28,061 nt of DNA from Suillus spraguei (Eukaryota; Basidiomycota; Agaricomycetes; Boletales; Suillaceae): assembly GCA_016800925.1 (NCBI GenBank), contig JABCPU010000739.1, positions 1 through 28,061 on the forward strand, read 5' to 3'. The number at the start of each line of letters is the position of its first letter. The stretch's first letter is position 1. This document shows, one piece after another, positions 21,401 to 28,061 of the stretch. The translations under genes were made by a program, and so were the position numbers. The notes under the pieces were generated by a model. It saw nothing but the letters and a program-made list of their open reading frames with translations. It was not told the DNA's origin and searched no databases.

Positions 21401-24400
21401 ATCAGAATGCGAAACTTGCGCCCATTTCCCCAGGTCGACGATGTAATGGAATGTTGTCCTGAAGATGTCACAGTTCGTGACAATGGATTGACAGGCCTGA
21501 CGAAGACGGTCGTGCTCCACAGAAGATGCCAGCTTGAATATGAATACATGATTATAGAGTAGGCCTGAGGAGACAACCGTCTGAAGAAGCAACATATTAG
21601 CAACTGCATTCAATGAAGAAGAGATGTTGTTACCTGCGATAACATCCCTGCCTGCAAAGCGGTCGTTGGAAGTATCCTGGCTTCATCGCTATCGGAAAAT
21701 CGACAGGTGGTGACGTCAAAATGGGACTCTAGTATACGACATTCTTCTTGAAATAGATCATGAGCTTCCAACTCCAACTGCGCACGACCAGCATCTTGAA
21801 ATAGTGTCGGTAAGGACTCCAGTTCAGCCAGACATGCCGACTTCATAAGTTCCGCTGCAGTTACATGGAATCCTTCTTCCTTGAGTGCTCGTGAAAGTCC
21901 CACCGACCTGATGGAATCGAGACCCAGGGCAATAAATGATGTTCTCGACCATAGTCGGTGGGAATCAACGCCCAGAAACTGAGCTATGATCTTCCTCACA
22001 GTGTGTAGAGTTACACTGATATCCTTTCCCCCATTAGAATTGCGTGTGTCATCAGCGATATCGACCGGTGGTGCGGATTCCGCTCGATTGACTAGGGGCT
22101 TGTGTGGGACAGTGACATGAGGCACCCCAGAGGTCACGACACCACGAGCCTCAGACTCGAATTGAAGAAGCATCGATTCAATAGTAGAAACTTGCGATCC
22201 ATCACCATAGAAGGCTGCCTGAATAATGAGCTGATCTGTTGAGACGTCCACCATAATCTCCACGGACAGGAAGAACTGGATGAGGGTAGCTAACGTTAAA
22301 CATGGTTAAATATGAGGAAGAAGACTCACGTCAGGCTGAGGCAGTTCACTTCGCACAACATCAAAAAGCTCGTACGGAGTCTGGTCTTTGTGCGTGACAG
22401 AGAAAAGAATGTCGAATAAGCCAGCACCCGGTCTAACCCATTTCTGCACCTGCCCAAGAGGAACATTTTCGAATGGAATCGCGGCAATGATATCATCCTG
22501 GACTTTACGAAGACAATCAGGATTGTTGAGGTTGACGCGCATAGGCACAAGAGAGAGCAAGGGGACGAGGGCGTTGTCTATACCCTCAACAGGTATTAAT
22601 CTCCCTGACCTAATGATCTGAACTGCACGGTCAACTGTGCCCAGATCAAGCATTGTAAGGCTCACCCCAAAGACTAAATCGTCGGACTGGCGCAAATGGT
22701 TTGCGAGAACCGAAGCAAACGTGCAAGTCATCGCGGCCTGTAATGTCACTTGGCAGTGGGCAAGCATTTGTTGGAAATATGACAACGGGGTATCGAGAAT
22801 TATGGAAACCCGCTTAGGAGAAGCTGATTGGGACACATCCGTCAAATCGCGGTAAGACCAGTTAAAATCACGAAGAGTCGAAGTCCAATGTTCTCGAGCA
22901 GGAGTCAAATCCTGCAACATTATGTGCTCCAATATTTGATCTGGAGGGGCTAGACTCTGAAGTGGCTTGTCGAGATATGCGTCTTCAACGTACTTCAAGA
23001 TGCGAGGCAGAGAAATAGCGTCGAACAACGCGTGATGAATGGATAGTGCAATGTGAATGCTGCAGGATTGGCGGTAGAGCCGAAGACGAATGGGCGGTAC
23101 AGAAGTAATGAGGGCATTGATCTCCACAGCAATTCTTGCGGCTTCCTTATCAAAGAAATAGTCGGAAAATGTTTCATTGTCGTCCGCCGCAATGGAAAAT
23201 TCCTCCCAATGAAGACGACAGGTTGCACGCGACAAAAGCACCTGAACCAAGGTCCTGCCAAAGAAAAATACAGTCCTATTCATGATACCATGAGAGAAAT
23301 TCGGAGATATGGTGTTGTTCAAACCTTAGAATGTCGATATCTGCCACTGCTTTCTCCCAGGCGCTATGCAATTGCGGTACAGAGACACCATCTTGAACTC
23401 GTATCACGATATGCTGCACACACATCGTTGGCGAGCCCTCGGAGCGATACAGAACACCCTCTTGGACGGGGTAAGAGGGAAGAACACGCTCTATGTGGAG
23501 ATGCGGCATTTTCTTCTGAATTTCTGGCATCCATACTGACGAGAAGTTATCGATATCCCGTACATCTGCTCCTGGTCGCAAAACGACGAGACCTCCCAAC
23601 CGAGTAGACAGAGCTCGGACAGTGGGAGACTTCATTATTTCTGCGACAGTTATATTGATACTGAAGGTCCCCCTGAGTGTGGATACAAGCCGTGCAAGTG
23701 ACAAGGAGTCCATTCCAAGCGCGAATAAGCTAGTGTGTACACCAATAGGTCCGCCGGAACTCGTAATCGCAAATCTTTCTCTCAGGAGCTCTAGTATCTG
23801 TTCCTCGAGGTCAGAAGTAGGGCCATCGCTATCTGTGCCGTTAACGTGGCCAGTAGGGTCTTCAGCTAGTCTGATCAATTCGTTGAAATCTAGTTCTGAA
23901 AAGATAGAGGTCAAGACTTTGGAATCCGCTTTGCCATTAGCATTAAGTGGAAGCCAATCGAGGGCTACTATATGGGAAGGGCGCATGTAGCTGGCGAGTT
24001 CATTTTCGCAAGCATCACGTAAAATACGCGACAGGTCTCTTCCTGGCTTCACTAGTCCTGGCCTAGAACTGCCCCGTCTCGTAGCAATCGATACTCCTGT
24101 GTCCCAGGAAATGAAGGAAACAAGTTGCGGTGAGCTGCCACCTCCAATCTCTGGATGGGTCCCGAGGACAGTCCCAACATCAAGGTTGAGCTGCAGGCAG
24201 GACCGAGCAGCTCGCTGAAGCACAGCAGATATCCCTTCCGCCTCGATGCGCACTCCGCGTAGCTTGATCTGAGTATCGATTCTACCGACTATTTCCAATG
24301 ATCCGTCGGGCGTCATTCGCGCTAAATCCCCTGTGCGATACGCCCAAGAACCTTTCTGCGGCCATTCGATAAATGCTTTAGCCGTTAGATCCCGACGTCC

Positions 24401-26484
24401 GTGGTAACCGCGCCCGACAAGGGGACCATCAACGACGAGCTCTCCGACGGCTCCCCGTGGCAAGATATGGAGGTTCTGATCAACGACATAAGACGCAACA
24501 TTAGCGAAGGCTGGTCCAACATTTCCTTTGGGTGTGCTGCGATCCATAAAACGAGCACAACATCCTATGGACACCTCGCTGGGCCTGCGGGGATGTGGTA
24601 AGAAAGATATCGGCAGCGAGAAGGAATTGATCATTTACCCGTAGAAATTTGCAAGTCTGACTTTGGGATGATCCGCCCACTTGTCTAGGATCTATTATTT
24701 GGCTTTCAGGACCCGTGGTACATTGATATGTAAAACACTTACTGAGTCACTGATTTTCTCTCCGCCACTGCCGATGAACCGCAAATTCATTTTACCCATC
24801 GCTTCGTCTTCTTGAACAGTGCTCATGGTTGCATCGATCAGGCTGGGCACGATCCCAATGTGCGTCACGCCCAAAAAACTGATATAATAAGCAAGATTCT
24901 CCAGCAGTATTCCGCGTGGCGCAGAAATTATCACCATGCCCAGAGAGGGTGGCACAAAGACCTCCACGAAATGTACGTCGAACGCCACAGCTGTGGTTCA
25001 GAACCCGAGTCAGGATGATAGATAAGGGAGAAAGATTGTCCCTACAGGCAATGCTGAGATACCTTCCATCCCGAATATCACTCATTCGGACAGCAGCGGC
25101 GAAGGAGCCTATCGCTAGTATCGCTCCGACGAGACCTTCATGGGTCAGGAGACAGCCTTTTGGAGTGCCAGTGGTGCCTAAATTTGTTGTCAGATTCACT
25201 GGATACAAGTAAATTATATGATGTTATTTACCAGACGTGTAGAGCATATATGCTAGATTGTTTGGAAGTGCAACATTTAGATCGGCTGTAGTCATTGCCT
25301 GTATATCTCGCGAGATATGATCGTCGTCAAGATCGAGGACGATGTCTCCAAATATCTCAGGAGAGCGCCTGCGAGACTCCAAAATGACAAATCTAGCGCC
25401 AGAGTCCTTTGCGATGTATGACTTCCTTTCGTCCGGAAGCTCTGGATCAATCTTTGCATTAAATCAGCGTATGTAAGAATGATAACTTCTTATAACCAAC
25501 CGGAACGTAACAACCTCCGGCGCGCAAGATTCCATATAGGACTACGTGAAACAGTAGGTTGCGATCCATGCAGACAGCAACCCTGTCCTCGGGCTTCAAC
25601 TGCTGAGATATCAGGTATCGAGCCAGTTTGTTGGCTTGGAGATGGAGATCGCCATAAGACAATGTTTCAGGGACGATATTTCTAGGCCCCACTGTCAAAG
25701 TAGGGTACCAATGCACTGCTGGGGCATCTGGATCGGCTTTGACGTAGGGGAGGAGGAAGTCTGTGGCAATGGCAACAGGAGGGACATGTTGATAAACGGG
25801 GGTACGGGTCTCTGAGGAAAGACATTGGACGGCAGATGCAAAATCGGCTGGGTAGGAAGGAGGCGATGAAATCTTTGAAGCAAGATTTTGAGCTGCGTGC
25901 ATCGATAGAACCACTATATGGGAAAGTAACTGATCGGCTGCGGCAGGGTGTACAAGGCGCGATGATGTTCGGAAAGACAGCAAAGCTGCCGAAGGATTGA
26001 ACGAAAGCAAAGGAGATTTAAGAGGGTCATCAGGGATGTATACATTTTCTGGTCCATCAAGGACGAAGAGGGCAGTAAACGGTGACTGGTCCTCTTTCAG
26101 GCCGAGCTCACTCGTCAACTCAGACTCAGTGAAATTCGGGCTCGCGATTCTGTCGAGAGAACGACGAGCCTCGTCCACCAGATCGGCCCAAACCGTATCG
26201 GTATTCCAACGGAAACGACAGGGGATAATTGTGCCTGCCGATAGAACCCCGATCAGAATGTCCGAAGATGCACAGTACACGCCTAATATGTTAGAAAACG
26301 ATGCGAGTAGCAGGGCAGGGGATCCTGGAAGGTCGACAGCGCAACCTTGAGAAGCCATCGAGTCAAGAGATGCTGACTTGACGTAGGTGGCAGAGTGGTC
26401 ATCATGATGAATGCGGCTGTTAGAAAGATCGGGAAACGCGACATGCTGGTAACCTGTTAGAAAAATATGCGCATCCAATTCCAT
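18450..26484 (-). CDS. nonribosomal peptide synthetase, siderophore type (A-T-C-T-C-T-C), 13 exons, 2464 aa
   Basis: Exons are 26484-25501, 25451-25232, 25177-25046, 24990-24743, 24691-24639, 24584-23325, 23254-22330, 22275-21634, 21580-20795, 20744-20502, 20453-18813, 18762-18682 and 18629-18450, all in phase. Residues 1-225 resemble only the second half of a condensation domain. The adenylation domain (about 235-765) has TSGTTGTPKG, YGPSE, YRTGDLARM, GRIDTQIKLRGVRIE and NANGK. Thiolation domains have Ser at about 839 (GMDSLS), 1395 (GLDSIRS) and 1946 (GIDSITA). Full condensation domains with active-site His lie near 1037 (HHALFDA), 1609 (HHAIYDG) and 2152 (HHFQYDA). There is no thioesterase or reductase. 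One A domain serving three T-C pairs fits trimeric hydroxamate synthetases such as basidioferrin synthetase; the product, a trimer of acyl-hydroxyornithine, is inferred. No partner biosynthesis genes are in view. Confidence 0.9.
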
Positions 26485-27121
26485 TTCTTATTGAATCGTA
26501 GATTGAGTCTGGGACAAAACAATTATAGGCCAGTAAGTGAACATGATGAATGCTAAACTTGAAGGTCAACTGACCTCAATGTGAATAGATGAAGCTATGA
26601 CGTCGACTAGTAAGCGAGCGATTCGAAGTAACCGACACAAGTAGAAGAACGAGTTCAAAATCGAATAGACGCTCAGGCTAGTATTGGGGGTTGTAAAACG
26701 CTAGCATAGATGTACGACAGTGGGCCGTATTTAAGATATCGTACTAATACTAGTACTGGCACATCAGGATAACTATAGGAATATTTGATAATAAGTACCT
26801 GCGGACCAGCTGACAATTCGATACGACGTAGCAAAAGGCACTTATGTCAAAGATAGAACCCCCGACTCCCACGAAGTGAGGAACGACTGACTAGAAGGTC
26901 AATAGGTAGATTGACATGAAAGATCTGGGTTCTGTTGAATAATCACAGTTAATAATGATTTTCATTGGCTGGAGCGCCGACTAGGCCACTGATGGTAAAA
27001 CGTACTAACTCGTTGACTAGGTGGCCGTTAGACCGCTCAGCCAATGAATATCTCAGTATTCGTTATTGGTAGGATCAAACAACACGCCAGGATTCCGATC
27101 AGCGGGTTGAATTGTGCTCCG

Positions 27122-27149
27122 GAGTGCTTCGGAGTACTCCGTAGCACTC
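27122..27149. repeat. 28-bp palindrome with one mismatched pair
   Basis: Left arm GAGTGCTTCGGAGT, right arm ACTCCGTAGCACTC. All fourteen pairs match except 27129/27142. It could extrude a cruciform or bind a dimeric factor. Confidence 0.85.
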
Positions 27150-27875
27150 GTTTCCCAGGTCTTGCGCTCGCCGCTCGCCGCTTGCCCTGCCACCTCATTT
27201 CCCTTTCTATGTCATGGTGCTCATCGGTCCAGCTCAACGTGAGTACCTACTGAGTCTGGGTTCTGAACTCTCGCTATGTGATATCAATTTGTTCTGGAAA
27301 CTCCACCAGACCGTTTATCGTCAAGGCCCCACGCCCACCACTGATCATCGGCACCCATGAGATACCTGATTAGTGGTGCACTATATCGCCCGCAATATCA
27401 CACCTTATCACACCTATCACCTTGAAACCCCCTGTATATATAAGGTGATCTAATTACTTGGTGCCTAACCCAGAAGATGGCTCACAGTCAGAGTGTGGTG
27501 TTTGTCGGACTAGAAGTCATGTCACATGTAAGGCAGTGACCGCCGCCGACTTAGAGGTATTTGTCAGGCCAGTACAATCCCAAGGATGGAGCGACTCAGG
27601 AGAATGTCAAGTTGTCAGACGAAATTCTCCGAGACGTTGACAGCCTGTGTATGTAGATTATACTACAGAGGGACAGCGAGGATAGTAACAGTTCGACTGT
27701 ATGAGTCAGTATGACTAAAAATAGGATCGACGGTCAGCATCTCCCGATAATTTTCTGATGCATTTTTTGTATATAGCATGTTGCTTTTGTCCCAGTCGTT
27801 GGAGGAGTCGACTGGCGCGATTACTATAATAGTTAGCAGAAATAAAATTTGAAACTGTAACTGTTACAGAAGTGG

Positions 27876-27885
27876 TATATATATA
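27876..27885 (+). promoter_or_regulatory. TATA box candidate for ETF-alpha
   Basis: TATATATATA lies 28-38 bases before the ETF-alpha ATG at 27914. The spacing would leave almost no 5' UTR, so the true start site may be just upstream of the ATG or the run may be incidental. Confidence 0.4.
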
Positions 27886-27913
27886 GTGTTTCGTTAACGC
27901 CCATCAGCTCAAC

Positions 27914-28061
27914 ATGTTGAGAGCACAGATTTCAAGGGCCCTCGCTCGCAGTTATGCGACAGCCACTTCACCCCATGCTCTAGTCTTTTTGGAGCATCGC
28001 CAGGGTGACCTTGAATCTGCGTCACTTTCTGCACTCACCGCAGCATCTCAGTTTGGGTGGT
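27914..28061 (+). CDS. ETFA: electron transfer flavoprotein alpha subunit, mitochondrial (3' partial)
   Basis: The first 49 codons are present. MLRAQISRALARSYATA is a typical mitochondrial targeting sequence (basic, Ser/Ala-rich, no acids). It is followed by HALVFLEHRQGDLESASL and SALTAASQFG, the opening of the ETF-alpha N-terminal domain. ETF carries electrons from mitochondrial acyl-CoA and other dehydrogenases to the ubiquinone pool with bound FAD. The gene is transcribed away from the NRPS, and the rest lies beyond the window. Confidence 0.85.
   Translation, partial: MLRAQISRALARSYATATSPHALVFLEHRQGDLESASLSALTAASQFGW

Larger units (their letters stand above)
26485..27913. other. divergent intergenic region upstream of NRPS and ETF-alpha
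   Basis: The region is 1.4 kb without a recognisable gene. GATA-type hexamers (HGATAR) lie at 26786-26791 (TGATAA) and 26851-26856 (AGATAG). Fungal siderophore genes are commonly repressed by iron-sensing GATA factors (SreA/Urbs1 family), but such hexamers are frequent by chance and the fuller ATCWGATAA form was not seen. A 28-base near-perfect palindrome lies at 27122-27149. Open frames here are short and have no recognisable content. Confidence 0.5.

Noticed and set aside
26780..26860. GATA hexamers as a proven iron-response element
   Set aside because: Two six-base matches in 1.4 kb are expected by chance and the longer ATCWGATAA form was not found, so they are mentioned only as context.
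27037..27253. Paired open frames on both strands near the palindrome
   Set aside because: Short, no motif, and explained by a locally G/C-rich palindromic stretch.

Overview
The window looks like nuclear DNA of a mushroom-forming basidiomycete (Agaricomycetes). The protein-coding genes are cut by many short introns of about 43-70 bases with GT..AG ends. The gene content fits too: an expanded-type alpha-kinase with a basidiomycete N-terminal region, an integrase-core gene of the kind common in Agaricomycetes, a hydroxamate-siderophore-type nonribosomal peptide synthetase, SPT6, SRP54 and ETF-alpha. All exon structures below were worked out by hand from splice signals, reading phase and family resemblance. 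No search was run.

Layout, left to right. The 3' end of SRP54 (+) is followed by a small multi-span membrane protein gene (-, 338-1187), a short repeat-bearing gap, and an atypical alpha-kinase gene (-, 1522-3948). A minisatellite-rich kilobase (3949-4968) leads into an apparently complete eight-exon integrase-core gene (+, 4969-6905). Next come two tandem histidine acid phosphatase (phytase-like) genes (+, about 7113-8696 and 10229-11902), separated by the decayed 3' end of a non-LTR retrotransposon. SPT6 (-, 12346-17654) follows. An intronless RIB2-like deaminase gene (+, 17874-18425) shares a 219-base divergent promoter with it. A 13-exon siderophore-type NRPS gene (-, 18450-26484) ends 24 bases from the deaminase stop. 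After a 1.4 kb gap the window closes with the 5' end of ETF-alpha (+, from 27914).

The conserved housekeeping genes (SRP54, SPT6, deaminase, ETF-alpha) frame accessory blocks. The 1.5-11.9 kb block holds repeats, the integrase gene, the retroelement scar, the kinase and the duplicated phosphatases. The NRPS is the most notable gene. It has one adenylation domain but three thiolation and three full condensation domains (A-T-C-T-C-T-C), plus a condensation-like half domain at its N-terminus. This is the layout expected of an enzyme that builds a homotrimeric hydroxamate siderophore, such as the basidioferrin synthetase described from Ceriporiopsis. The ornithine N5-monooxygenase and acyltransferase it would need are not in this window.

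Three genes (membrane protein, alpha-kinase, SPT6) each have one place where exactly one missing base separates two conserved reading frames. Because SPT6 should be essential, residual single-base deletions in the assembly are a likelier explanation than three pseudogenes.
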